DNA of 28,508 bases from NCBI RefSeq assembly GCF_000485595.1, contig NW_014577219.1:420333-448840 (forward strand). The letters run 5' to 3'. Below are positions 16,350-28,065 of the stretch, one piece after another. The notes beneath the pieces were generated by a model. It saw nothing but the letters and a program-made list of their open reading frames with translations. It had not been told where the DNA came from and did no database searches. The translations under genes and the position numbers were made by a program. The DNA comes from Priapulus caudatus. Taxonomy: Eukaryota; Priapulida; Priapulimorpha; Priapulimorphida; Priapulidae. Position 1 is the stretch's first letter; every line of letters begins with the position of its first letter.

Positions 16350-16488
16350 GATGGATGGATGGATGGATGGATGGATGGATGGATGGATGGTGATTGATGG
16401 GATGATCGGAGGTACTGGATGGATGGATGGAATGATGGTGGATGGCAAGGATGTATGAAATGGGGATGGATGGATGAATGGGTGGACG
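16350..16488. repeat. (ATGG)n tetranucleotide microsatellite
   Basis: A clean ATGG run at about 16350-16391 degenerates to 16488. It creates artificial long frames on both strands (HPSIHPSI-like peptide). Confidence 0.95.
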
Positions 16489-17323
16489 GAAGCCGCTGAA
16501 CAACGAATAAACGGCCGGACGGATGAGATCGTTTCGTTACATTTCCTTTCTGTGAAACGTAACGAATTAAATTACCAGCCATTTTCGTACGAGAAGCTAA
16601 AAGTACAGTTGAGTATAACAGGGAAATGGGTTTCCGTGCCTGCATCTCCACCGAGTTTAGTAGGAACGCAGACATTGATTTTCGAGTTTGTCTCATCGTG
16701 TATAACGACAAGCGAGCGAGGCTAACGCGTGAATCCATCTTGGCAGATTTCGAAACATCCGCAAATTTCGAAATGTCACCTGTTGTCTGTAATTGCTTCA
16801 CCGCAGAGCTTCACCGATGAGGAAACACGCGATGCAAATATACGCGTCTGTTTTATAAACAGCAGAAGACCTGCCAACGGTTTGAAACCTGTCAACGCAT
16901 CTTTTTTCGGGAGTGTACATGTGGATCCGGTTAGTTTATATATAGTTTATATAACTAGAATGATCGTAGCAGCAGCAGCACCAGGTGAATTATACACAAG
17001 GGTAAGCATGCAGTGCCGCGTGACGAATTCCTGTTCTGCGTTCATGCGTCTTCTGCCAACCGTCATGCACACAACGTCTCAACAATGCAAAGGTTTTGAA
17101 AGTTTGAAGAAGTTCAACAAAGGTTTTGAAACCGCAAAAACGTTTACGCCGCTTTTGCTCCGCTGTTACCAGCGGGAAAGATGACGATCTGATCAGCTCT
17201 CCAAACTACGCGAGAGGACCATTCGTAAACACCGACAAATATTGCTCTTGCTTATACGATTGTTAGCGAAACTGTTAATTGGCGCTTGGGTTGTGTCATA
17301 ATATAGACTATCCTACTATATAG

Positions 17324-17324
<1 letters not shown>
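16489..17324. other. Intergenic sequence, unrecognised open frame only
   Basis: A plus-strand frame at 16729-17184 (151 codons) shows no known domain and contains a short direct repeat (AAAGGTTTTGAAA, twice near 17090-17130). I would not call it a gene. Confidence 0.4.
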
Positions 17325-17358
<34 letters not shown>

Positions 17359-17362
17359 ATAT
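17325..17362. repeat. (TA)n microsatellite
   Basis: A TA dinucleotide run with two interruptions, just before the 41-bp palindrome. Confidence 0.9.
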
Positions 17363-17380
17363 TATCCTATATATCTTATT

Positions 17381-17421
17381 ACAGGGGTTAATAATGACAA
17401 ATTGTCATTATTAACCCCTGT
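17381..17421. repeat. 41-bp near-perfect palindrome at the edge of unit B1
   Basis: Arms ACAGGGGTTAATAATGACAA (17381-17400) and its exact complement (17402-17421) flank one central base. The arm resembles the inner TIR of the foldback at 15941-16113 (CAGG...TAATGACAA). A degraded form starts unit B2 at about 26926. Confidence 0.9.
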
Positions 17422-18554
17422 CCTATATCCTACCTGATCCTATCCATATTTTAACCTGGTAAAATAGCCATATGAAGCCGTGCATTCTTCATGTGCTTTG
17501 CGCGCAATACTAAGATTATCACTGCCTGGCTTCACGAGTTCTCCTCGTTTAACGTTTTTAGTTTTTAAGTTGAATACGTTTAAATGTTCAGGCCTCGTCA
17601 CACTGAGACCTCGTATGTCTGAAATACCGGATTTGGAAATACCGTATCTGAGACAAATACGCGACCGAGCGTTCACACAGCTGATTCGCGCCTCCAGAAA
17701 TCGGTATTTGCGAGCTGCGAGCCTGCTTTAAACAATCAGCAAACAATGCAAATAAACAAGGCATCCAAAAACCCAACTGCCCATAACAATACGTAGCACT
17801 GGTCCGCCTCGCTCGACAGTTCCACTCGCGCTTACACTGAACGTCGATGCGCGGAGCCAGCTATTAAAATACGCGGCTGCAGAAATCGTATTTAGCTGTT
17901 AACACGCAGGAAGCGCGCGTGCCAAGAATCCGTATTTTCTCAAGCACGCGCAAATTATTCGGGCTCTTGGAAGCCTCGTATTTACATGAAATACAAGCCT
18001 GCATATTTTAACGTTTAACATGACCAAGCTAAACGGTTTCCATAACTGTACTTTTAGTTAGTGCGCATTTTTCAGAAGAAATGTCATGGACATACTTACG
18101 AGATATTTACATCGATATTGAACGTTTCTAATGTTAATAATCGTTTTTACATTAGCGCTACTATAGACCGTGCTACTGTAACACATTACTATAGGAACTC
18201 ACTATAGTACCACTCACCTATAGTACTATAGTTAGGAGTGGTACTTAGCTGCGCGTATATAGGGGTACTATTGATACTATAGGTATATATGTAGCTATAT
18301 AGGGTACTAGTGTACTATATATAGGTACTAGAAACCTATGCGGTATTAGCCGTACTAGTGCGGTACTATAGTTGGTGGGTACTATGGTTATAGGTTGGGT
18401 GGGGGATATTGTGGGGTACATATTCATTGCTTCACTCACTATAGTACCACGTTATAGTGCGGGTCAACGCGCGCCTGCCATGCGTGAGAAAACAGCCATA
18501 AATGTAATCTGGGAGCAGTAACGACGAGCAAATAGACGGCCGTAGCTGCTATTT
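17391..18554. repeat. Satellite-associated unit B, copy 1
   Basis: About 1.16 kb, collinear with 26926-28065. It contains AAATACCGGATTT and GTTCACACG motifs, then a GTACTATAG-rich minisatellite (about 18160-18450), and ends against the start of unit A. Non-coding. Confidence 0.85.
18160..18450. repeat. Minisatellite of TAGGGTACTAGTGGTACTATA type in B1
   Basis: Imperfect 10-20 bp repeats built from GTACTATAG and GGGTATATA. The cleaner equivalent lies at 27705-27970. Confidence 0.8.
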
Positions 18555-19583
18555 AGCCATCAAATAAAACCAATATTGCAAGATAGGTTGGTCATAACAC
18601 GGCGCGAATCAACGTCAACCACGAGTCGCGAAAATGCAGGAGCATATGGGTCTCAGAAAACCTCGAGTTGCGTATACGAAAACAAAAATGTGACAAAATT
18701 AAATAACAATAATAAATAATTAATTAATTAACACAGAAATTACACAATTGCACCGTTATCTTCGCATCTAATTGCGACTCTGATTAATTGTGACCCGCGT
18801 CCGTTGAACGCGTTAACAAGCGAATGTTTTTCTTCAACGGACGCCGCGCTCCGGATAATCATCTTGATATAAACTACTATATTTGCGATTTGTAATAGAT
18901 ATTTCGGGAACACCTGCTTTGTACACGGAAAACTTGTTTTATTTCGCGAAATCCCTGACGTGCGTTACTATCACACTAAGCAGTATCGACTACTAAGCGT
19001 AGCAAAACAACCGCATTGATCCGTCCCAACGTGCGTACGATCGCGAAAGCATAATGGTAGGAATGCTTGTGATTATAGCGTCCAAAAACAAATGTGTGAT
19101 CTAGCCCCATGCGGGGCCCCCGTCGGCGCCATGTAACATCTCGCCTGTTTATAGTCGAACGCTATAATCGCCGTAGTTTCGAGCACACTTCCTCGCGATT
19201 TCGGTAAAAAATATTTTATCCGCGGAAAATCTATGCGGGAGCAATCGCTCTCTGATTTGGACGTAAAAGGCCAGTAAATTTAACCGCGGTTGAATAATTA
19301 ATGTATATTGTCGTACCGCGTAAAACCAAAACTATTTCAAGAGATATACGATGGCCAACTATGATAGCCGGGCTTGGACGGTTGCCAAGTTTGCTTGCAT
19401 AGCAGGATTGCATATTTAGTCATGCCGTGGTTGATATTGCTGTCAAGGCCGCTTATCTTAATGCTAAATGACAAAAACGAGTTTTTCAGTACAAACACAC
19501 TGTGTTCTGTATCGTCTAAGCCAGCCTCATTATAAAGCCACGAACCCATCCTCTCTATAGCCAGCTACTCTACTAGGTGTCAG
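18555..19583. repeat. Satellite unit A, copy 1
   Basis: It begins AGCCATCAAATAAAACC and ends CTACTAGG, with a variable (AAAT/TAAT)n segment near 18697-18732. Best compared with the clean copy 21648-22612. Confidence 0.85.
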
Positions 19584-20621
19584 TAGCCCACGGGGATCCG
19601 AATAAACCCAATTATTGACAAGTTACTAGGTTGTATGAAACACCGGCGCGAATAGACCGTCACACGAGTCGGAAAATGAGGAGGCATGATGGGTCGTCAA
19701 AGCGACATCATTTCTTACAAACAAAAATGGTGACAAAATAGAAGTAAGAAATTAATTAATAAATTCATATTAACACAAAATTACAAATATGCACTCGTAT
19801 CTTCGAATCGAATTGCGACTCCTGATTAATTGTGACCCGGCCAGTTACACCGGTACACAGCGAGTTTTTTCTGTCAACGGAAACGCTGCGTCGGAGAAAT
19901 CATTTGATATAAACTCATATATTGCCGATTTTAGATAATATATTCGGACACCTGTGTAACACGAAAAACTTGCTTTTAGTTTCTGCGAAATCCGCTGACC
20001 GGCTTCACTCCACTAACGAGTATCGACTACTAAACGCTAGCAACAACAACCCGCAGTTGGCGATCCGTTCCCCAACGTCGTACGATCGCCAAGTAATGTA
20101 CGGAATGCTGTCGATCTATAGTCGGTCCGCAAAAACAAAATGTGTCGATCTAGCGGGCCATGGCCACCCGTCGGCGCATGTTAACATCTCGCTGTAAGTG
20201 CGGAACGCTTATCTGGTCAGGTTTCAGCACACTCCTCGGATAGGTTCGTTAAAAAAATATTTTATCCGCGGTTTAAATTTATGCGGAGCAAAGCTCTCTC
20301 TCTGACTCTGCGTAAAAGGCGCCATAATTTAACCCGCGGTGTGATAATAAATTATATTCTCTACCGCCGGTAAAAAAAACTAACTTCAAGAGTAACGATA
20401 GGCCAACTATAATAGCCGGTTGGGACGTTTGCCAAGTTTCTGCATAGCTCAGCATTGGATTATGTTAAGTCAATCGTGAGTTGATATTCGCTGTTCAGGC
20501 GTTATTTAATGCTAAAGAACAAACGCGCGTTTCAGGTACAAACAATTCTGCTATCGCTAGCAGACTCATTATAAAGCCCGAACCCATCCTCTCTATAGCC
20601 AGCACCTCTTATAGGCTGTAG
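19584..20621. repeat. Satellite unit A, copy 2 (noisy)
   Basis: Collinear with the other A units, including the CGAGAATCATTTGATATAAA and CCGCGGTTAAATT blocks, with many single-base indels. Confidence 0.85.
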
Positions 20622-21647
20622 AGCCATCAAATAAACCAATATTGCAAGTATAGGTGTTCATAACACCGGCGCGAATTAGACGTCACACGAGTTGCGAAAA
20701 TGAGGAGCCACTATGGGTCTCAAGCGGAACCTCGATTGCTATACGAAACAAAAATGTGACAAAATTTAAATAAAGAAAATATTAATTAAATTTAATTAAT
20801 TAACACCAAAAATTACAAAATTCGCCACCGTACTCTTTCGCATCTAATTGCGACTCTGCCATTAATTGATACCGGTCAGTTAACCGTTACAAGCGAGTTT
20901 TTCTTCAAACCGAACGCTGGTCGAGAATCATTATTGATATAAAATTATATTGCGATTGTAATAATATTTCGGACACCTGTGTAACCACGAAAACTTGTTT
21001 ATCTGTCGCGAAATCCCGACCTGGCTTACGTATCTACTAATCAGGTATCGACACTAAAGCGTAGCGCAAAAACAACGCATTGATGCCGCTGCCCCAACGG
21101 TCGTACGATACGCCAAGCTAATGGTAGAATTGCCTCTGTGATCTATAGCGTCCATAAAACAAATGTGAAGTGTATCTAGGGCCATGGCCCCGTCGGCGCA
21201 CGTAAACACTCTCGCTGTTATAGTCGAACGCTTATCGCGTAGTTTGCCACGCATCACTTCTCGGCATCTTCGTAAAAAATATTTTATCGGTAAATTATGC
21301 GGAGCAAGTCCTCTGCATTGCGTAAAGAGGGCCATAATTTAACCGCGTGAATAATAATTATATTTCTACCGCGGCTAAAAAAAAACTAATTTCAAGAGTA
21401 TACGATGGCCAACTATATGGAGGGCCGGTTGGCGACGGTTTGGGCCGAAGTGGTTGTCTGCAGTGATGTCAGCACTGATTATGTTAAGTCATCGTGTTGA
21501 GATTGCTGTCAGGCGTTATTTAATGCTCTAGAGGACCAAAACTGCAGCTTTCAAGGTACCACAACAAGTATCTGTATCGTCTAGCAGACTCCATTATAGA
21601 AAGCACGACGAACCATCCTCTTATAGCCAGCCACTCTATAGGCGTAG
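20622..21647. repeat. Satellite unit A, copy 3 (noisy)
   Basis: Begins AGCCATCAAATAAACC and is collinear with the other A units. Open frames within it are not conserved between copies. Confidence 0.85.
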
Positions 21648-22612
21648 AGCCATCAAAAATAACCAATATCCAAGTAGTAAGTTGTATAACACGGCGCAAT
21701 AGACGCTCACACGAGTCGGAAAATGAGGAGCATATGGCGGTCTCAACGCGAACCTCGATTGGCTGGGATATACGAAAACAAAAAGTGCCTGACAAAATTA
21801 AATAAATAAATAAATAAATTAATTAATTAACACAAAATTACAAATTGCACCGTATCTTCGCATCTAATTGCGACTCTGATTAATTGTGACCCGGTCCGTT
21901 AACCGTTACAAGCGAGTTTTTTCTTCAACGGAACGCTGGTCGAGAATCATTTGATATAAACTATATATTGCGATTGTAATAATATTTCGGACACCTGTGT
22001 AACACGAAAACTTGTTTTATTTCGCGAAATCCCTGACCGGCTTACTATCCACTAATCAGTATCGACTACTAAGCGTAGCAAAACAACCGCATTGGATCCG
22101 TTCCCCAACGTCGTACGATCGCAAGCTAATGGTAGGAATGCTTGTGATTATAGCGTCCAAAAACAAATGTGTGATCTAGCGGCCATGGCCCCCGTCGGCG
22201 CATGTAACATCTCGCTGTTATAGTCGAACGCTTATCGCGTAGTTTCAGCACACTTCCTCGGATTTCGTAAAAAATATTTTATCCGCGGTTAAATTATGCG
22301 GAGCAAGTCCTCTGATTGCGTAAAAGGGCCATAATTTAACCGCGGTTGAATAATAATTATATTTCTACCGCGGTAAAAAAAACTAATTTCAAGAGTATAC
22401 GATGGCCAACTATATAGCCGGGTTGGGACGTTTGCCAAGTTTCTGCATAGTCAGCATTGATATGTTAAGTCATCGTGGTTGATATTGCTGTCAGGCGTTA
22501 TTTAATGCTAAAGACAAACGCAGCTTTTCAGGTACAAACAAGTTCTGTATCGTCTAGCAGACTCATTATAAAAGCACGAACCCATCCTCTCTAGCCAGCA
22601 CTCTACTAGGCT
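21648..22612. repeat. Satellite unit A, copy 4 (cleanest, 965 bp)
   Basis: This copy shows the apparent consensus length. Inside it CCGCGGTTAAATTATG (22283-22298) and its exact complement (22330-22345) form a 16-bp-arm inverted repeat with a 31-bp spacer, followed by TACCGCGGTA. The unit is non-coding. Confidence 0.9.
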
Positions 22613-22898
22613 CCTAGCTGGAATTGCCTCCGCTCAGTTCAACCCTCGCGGTAAGAGACGGGGCACGGCTAGTGGCTCGTTCATATACACCATCACGACA
22701 ACCAACCAGTAAAATAGACCATAACCTGCCAACGCGCTATGCCAGTAAGCCTGATGCGCCTGTAACCCTGAGCCTGAGCCTAAGTCAGTGTTGTACTGCG
22801 AAAGTGTTGAGGATCTCCGTGTAGTTCTCTAGGGTCGACAGCGTAGAGTTGCAGCACTTCCCCAACACTTTCCCATTACAATATCAGTAAGGCACGAA

Positions 22899-23079
22899 GG
22901 GTCGTTGTCGTATAATGGCGTATAATATGTACCCGAGGTAACTATTTGATATGGTTAGGATTAGGGTTAGGGTGTTAGGGTTAGGGTTAGGGTTAAGGAG
23001 TAGGCCTAGTCGTAAGCGACATACTCGCCGACACCTCGGGTACTATACTCGGGTACATATACGACAACGACCCCTTCAG
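22899..23079. mobile_element. Second MITE-like element with TTAGGG core
   Basis: Terminal inverted repeats AAGGGTCGTTGTCGTAT and, on the opposite strand from the right, AAGGGGTCGTTGTCGTAT. Inner pair TACCCGAGG / CCTCGGGTA. The centre TAACTATTTGATATGGTTA is followed by a run of TTAGGG-type repeats and then GGAGTAGGC. This centre is shared with 10036-10267, but the termini are different. Confidence 0.75.
22955..23005 (+). repeat. Interstitial (TTAGGG)n
   Basis: GGTTAGGATTAGGGTTAGGG and GTTAGGGTTAGGGTTAGGG, about seven telomere-type repeats inside the MITE. Confidence 0.9.
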
Positions 23080-23228
23080 CGTCAGTAAGCCTGAGTGTGC
23101 CTATACACACCTTCAGCTGCTTAGCGATACACTCTAAGCAGCATCAGTATACGGCACGTGATGACAAGGGAAACCATTTAAAATTGTATTTACATAGTTA
23201 CCTCTCTCATCATCTCCCAGCGATAGAT

Positions 23229-23269
23229 CATAGATATATACAAACATATTGTGTTTGTATATATCTATG
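23229..23269. repeat. Perfect hairpin, 18-bp arms
   Basis: CATAGATATATACAAACA and its exact complement flank the 5-nt loop TATTG. Confidence 0.9.
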
Positions 23270-23550
23270 GATAGATATAGCAGAGTATGACGTATGAGTT
23301 GGTTCGAGGAATGACTCATCGATACACATTAATTGGATAGCGTATAAATAATTGTTCCATTCAATGTCTGCGTACGCCTGCTCGCTTTCGAACAAATAAA
23401 TTATATCTGTTTTTTTTGGTTACCCTACCGACCCGAGAAATTTTCAATAATTTTTTCATCGCATTTACTGAAAAATATTTTTCAATACAACGCTTGTGTA
23501 GCTTATTATTACGGTAGCTGTGTGAGGTAGCCATCAGAATTAACACACCT

Positions 23551-24551
23551 CATTGCCAAGTACTTAGGTTGTCATAACACGGGGCGCAATAGACTGTCAC
23601 ACGTCAGTCGGGTGAAAAATTGAGGAAGCTAGCATAGGGGTCTCAAGCGAACCTCGATTGCATATACGCAAACAAAAATAGTGACAAAATTAAATAAATA
23701 AATAAATATATATATTAACACAAAATTACAAATTGCCACCCGTCATCTTTCGCCATTCTAATTGCGGATCTCTGATTCTCCATTGTTGACCCGGTCCGAT
23801 TAACGTTACAATCGAGTTTTTTCTTCAACGGAACGCTGGTCGAGAATCATTTGATATAAACTATATATTGCGGATTGTAATAATATTTCGGCGACACCTG
23901 TGTTAACCACGAAAAACTTGGTTTTATTTCGCGAAATCCCTGACCGGCTTTACTATCCACTAATCAAGTAGTCGACTACTAAGCGCTAGCCAAAACAACG
24001 CATTGATCCGTTCCCCAACGTTCGTACGATCGCAGCTAATGGCATAGGATATGCTTGGTGATTATTAGCGTCCAAAAACAAATGTCGTGCATCTAGCGGC
24101 CATGGCCCGTCGGCGCAGTGTTAACATCTTCGCTTGTTATAGTCGAACGCTTATCGCGTAGTTTTCAGCACACTTCTTCGGGATTTCCGTAAAAAAATAT
24201 TTCTTATCGCGCGTTAATTATGCGCGAGCAAGTCCTCTGATTGCGTAAAAAGGGCCTAATTTACCGCGGTTGAATAATAATTATATTTCTACCGCGGTAA
24301 AAAAAACTAATTTCAAAGAGTATACGATGGCCCAATCTATATAGCCGGGTTGGGAGTTTTGCCAAGTTTCTGCATAGTCAGCGATTGATATGCTTAAGTT
24401 CATCGTGGTTGATATTGCTGTCAGGCGTTATTTAATGCTAAACGACAAACGCAGCTTTTCAGGTACAAACAAGTTTGTATGCGTTCTAGCAGACTCATTA
24501 TAAAAGCACGAACCCATCCTCTCTATAGCCAGCACTCTACTAGGCTGTAGT
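23551..24551. repeat. Satellite unit A, copy 5 (5' end missing)
   Basis: Homology to unit A resumes near ATTGCCAAGTACTTAGG, some 15 bases into the unit, and continues to the next unit. Confidence 0.85.
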
Positions 24552-25644
24552 AGCATCAAATAAACCAATATTGCAAGTATAGGTTGTCATAACACGGGCG
24601 AATAGACGTCACACGAGTCGGAAAATAGAGACATATGGGTCTCAAGCGAACCTCGATTGCTATACGAAACAAAAATGTGACAAAATAAATTAATTAATTA
24701 TTAATTAATTAATTAACACAAAATTACAAATTGCACCGTATCTTCGCATCTAATTGCGACTCTGATTAATTGTGACCGCGTCCGTTAACCGTTACAAGCG
24801 AGTTTTTTTTCAAGGAAAACGGCATGGTCGAGAATCATCTTGATATAAACTATATATTGCGATGTGTAATAATATTTCGGACACCTGTGTAACACGAAAC
24901 TTGTTTTATTTCGCGAAATCCCTGACCGGCTTACTATCGCACTAATCAGTATCGACTACTAAGCCGTAGCATAAAAGCAACCGCATGTGGATCCCGTTCA
25001 AGCCCAACGTCTACGATCGCAAGCTAATGATGGAATGCTTGTGATTATAGCGATCCAAGAAACAAATGTAGTGATCTTTTCGGTTTCAATAGCGAGCCAG
25101 TGGCCCCCGTCGGAGGCCGATGTAATCTGCCGCTGTTATAGGTTCGAATACGCTTTCCCTAACTCCGGCGTGGAATGTACACCGAGATTCAGCACAGCTT
25201 CCTCGGAATTTCGTCCTAAAAAGATATTTTGATCGCGCGGTTAAATTCATGCGGGAGCAAGTCGCGTGGGCTGATTTGCCCGTAAAAGGGCGCTAGATTT
25301 AACCGCGGTAAGTTTGAATAATAATTTATCATTTCTACCGCTGGTTAAAAAAACTATTTTCAATGAGTTATACGGTTTGGCCAAACGTATATTAGCTGTG
25401 GTTGTGGACGTTTCTCTTGCTCCAAGTTTTTTCTGTCGATAGTCAGCATTGATGATTGTTAGGAGTCATGTGCGTGGTTGCCGATATTGGCTCTGTCACG
25501 GCGATTTTAATGCTAAAGACAAACGCAGCTTGGTGTCATTTGGTACAAAAATGTTCTGTATCGGTCTAGCCAACTGCGATTATAATAAGCACGAATCCCA
25601 TCCTCTCCCTATAGCCAGCACTCTCACTAGGCTGTGAGTGAGAG
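24552..25644. repeat. Satellite unit A, copy 6 (very noisy second half)
   Basis: Clean to about 24970, then dense indels. Landmarks such as CTCGGAATTTCGTC and TTTAACCGCGG remain. Confidence 0.8.
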
Positions 25645-26775
25645 CGCAGTTGTCAAGTAAACCAATCATCTGCAACTCGAGTACTAGGTTGATCACCTAA
25701 CAGCGGCCGCGTAATAGACGTCACACGAGTTCGGATAAATGTCATGTGAGCATTATGGAGTCTTCAAAAGCGAACCTAACGATTGCTTCACGAAACAAAA
25801 ATGTGACAAAACTTAAATGAATTAAATTAAATTAGATTAATTTAATAACACAAAATACAAATTGACACCGTATGCTTCGCCATCTAATTGCGACTCTGAT
25901 TAATTGTGACCCGGTCCGATTAACCGCTTACAAGCGAGTTATTCTTCGTTTCCAACGGAACGTGGTCGAGAATCATTTGATATTAAACTATATATTTGCC
26001 GTTGTAATCAATATTTCGGGGACACCTGTGTAACACGAAAACTTGTTTTATTTCAGCGAAATCCCGACCGGGTTGCAGCGCCTGATCAGCGTAATAGAAC
26101 GGCCAGTTATCGACTACATAAGGCGTAGCAAAACAACCGGCATTGGGATCCGCTTCCCAACGCTCGTACGATCGCAAGTAATGGTTAGGAATGCTTTGTA
26201 TTATAGTCGTCCAAAAACAATGTGCTGATCTAGCGTTCCATGGCCCCGTCGCGCCGCCCAATTAACATCTCGGCTGTGTATAGTGCGAACGCTTTATTCT
26301 CGTCGTGGAACTTTTGTCGCCGCATCCGTTCCTGCCATCTAAAGTTCTCAGCACACTTTCCTCGGATTTCTGTAAAAAATACTTTATATCCGCCCGAGTT
26401 AAATTATGCGAGCAAGTCTCTAGATGTCTGCACTCGTAAAGTGGCCATATTTTAACCGCGGCTTTTGAATCAATTAATTATTATTTTACGCTTTGTGGAA
26501 AACCAAGGACTAATTTCGAGAGTGATCGATGGTTCCTAATTATTATAGCTTAGGTTCTTTGCCAAGTTTCTCCGTCCCTACACTCTTATCTCCATTAGAT
26601 ATGAGATTAAGTCACCATCGTGGCCATTGATATTGCTGTCCAGAGCGTTATTTAATGCTAAAGCAAACGCAGCTTTTCAGCGTCAAAACAAGCTTTCTGC
26701 TTATCGTCTGGCAGACTCTTTATAAAAAGCACGAACCCTCCTCTCTATAAGCAGCCACTCTACTAGGCTGTTAGT
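25645..26775. repeat. Satellite unit A, copy 7 (very noisy)
   Basis: Collinear with unit A but about 165 bp longer than the 965-bp copy because of scattered insertions. Confidence 0.8.
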
Positions 26776-26925
26776 AGCCATCAAATAAACCAAATATTGC
26801 AAGTATAGGTTGTCATAACACGGCGCGAATAGACGTCACAGCGAGTCGAAAATAGAGCATATGTGGGTCTCATGCGAACCTCGATTGCTATACGAAACAA
26901 AAATGTGACAATAAATAAATAAATA
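26776..26925. repeat. Satellite unit A, copy 8, truncated by unit B2
   Basis: Starts AGCCATCAAATAAACC and stops within the (AAAT)n segment, where unit B2 begins. Confidence 0.85.
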
Positions 26926-28065
26926 ATAATAATGACTCATTGTCATTATTAACCTCTGTCCTATATCCTATCCATATTTTAACACTGGTAAAATAGCCAA
27001 TGAAGCCGTGGCCATTTCTCATGTGCTTTGCGCAATATAATTGATTATTCCTGGCTTCACGAGTTCTCCTCGTTTAACGTTTTAGTTTTTAAGTTTATAC
27101 GTTTAAATGTTAGCCTCGTTCACACGAGACCTCGTATTTCTGAAATACCGGATTTGCGAAATAGCGTATCTGAGACAAATACGCGACCGAGCGTTCACAC
27201 GCTGATTCGCGGCTCCAGAAATACGGTATTTGCGAGCTGCGAGCTACTTTAAACAATCAAGCAAACAATGCAAAATAAACAATGCAATGCAAACCAACTG
27301 CCCATAAAATACGTAGACTGGTCCGCGCTCGACAGTTCCACTCGCGTTACACTGGAACTGTCGAGCGCGGAGCAGTCTATAAAATACGCGGCTTCAGAAA
27401 TCCGGTATTTAGCGTTCACACGAGGAAATGCGCGGTCCAAGAAATCCGGTATTTAGCGTTCACACGAGGAAATGCGCGGTCCAAGAAATCCGGTATTTCT
27501 CAAGCACGGCAAATTATTCGGGGTCTGGGAAGCCTCGTATTTACATGAAATACATGCTGCATATTTTAACGTTTAACATGGACAAGCTAAACGGTTTCCC
27601 ATAACTGTACTTTGTAGTTAGTGCGCATTTTTCAGAAGAAAATGTTGACAATACTTACGAGATATTTACATCGATATGAACGTTCTAATGTTATATCGTT
27701 TTACATTAGGCTACTATAGGACGTGCTTACTGTAACACATTACTATAGGGACTCACTATAGTACCACTCACTATAGTACTATAGTTGGGTGGGTACTAGT
27801 GGGTATATAGGGTACTAGTTGGTACTATAGGTATATATGGGTATATAGGGTACTAGTGGTACTATATAGGGTACTAGAACCCTATGGGTATATAGGGTAC
27901 TAGTGGGTACTATAGTTGGGTGGGTACTAGTGGGTATAGTTGGGTAGGTGGGTATTGGTTGGGTACTATAGTGCTTCACTCAAGCGCGCGCTGCATGCGT
28001 GAGAAAACAGCCCATAAATGTATCTGGGAGAGTAATGACGAGCAAATAGACGGCGTAGCTGTAGT
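26926..28065. repeat. Satellite-associated unit B, copy 2
   Basis: Collinear with 17391-18554. It contains a hairpin with 19-bp perfect arms, TCCGCGCTCGACAGTTCCA (27322-27340) against 27353-27371, extendable to 27 bp with one mismatch. It also holds a tandem 46-bp repeat with GGTATTTAGCGTTCACACG (about 27400-27490) and a GTACTATAG minisatellite (27705-27970). Confidence 0.85.
27705..27970. repeat. GGGTACTAGTGGGTATATA minisatellite in B2
   Basis: Irregular repeats of GGGTACTAGT, GGGTATATA and GTACTATAG. Confidence 0.85.

Larger units (their letters stand above)
22613..23550. other. Sequence interrupting the satellite array
   Basis: Unrelated to units A and B. It carries a direct repeat AGTAAGCCTGA (about 22744 and 23084), the telomere-core MITE and a hairpin at 23229-23269. 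No gene is recognised. Confidence 0.65.

Noticed and set aside
16246-16801. Minus-strand frames with HPSIHPSI repeats
   Set aside because: They are translations of the (ATGG)n microsatellite and lack any recognisable domain.
16729-17184. Plus-strand frame of 151 codons
   Set aside because: No recognised motif, ordinary length for chance in this composition, and no splice or promoter context.
22955-23005. A true chromosome end
   Set aside because: Only about seven TTAGGG repeats, enclosed by inverted repeats and flanked by non-telomeric sequence on both sides.
19922-26455. Open frames of 60-92 codons within satellite units
   Set aside because: They are not conserved between copies and often arise from indels.
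27730-27785. T7-promoter-like ACTCACTATAG strings
   Set aside because: They are part of the GTACTATAG minisatellite; only a partial match, and no phage context.
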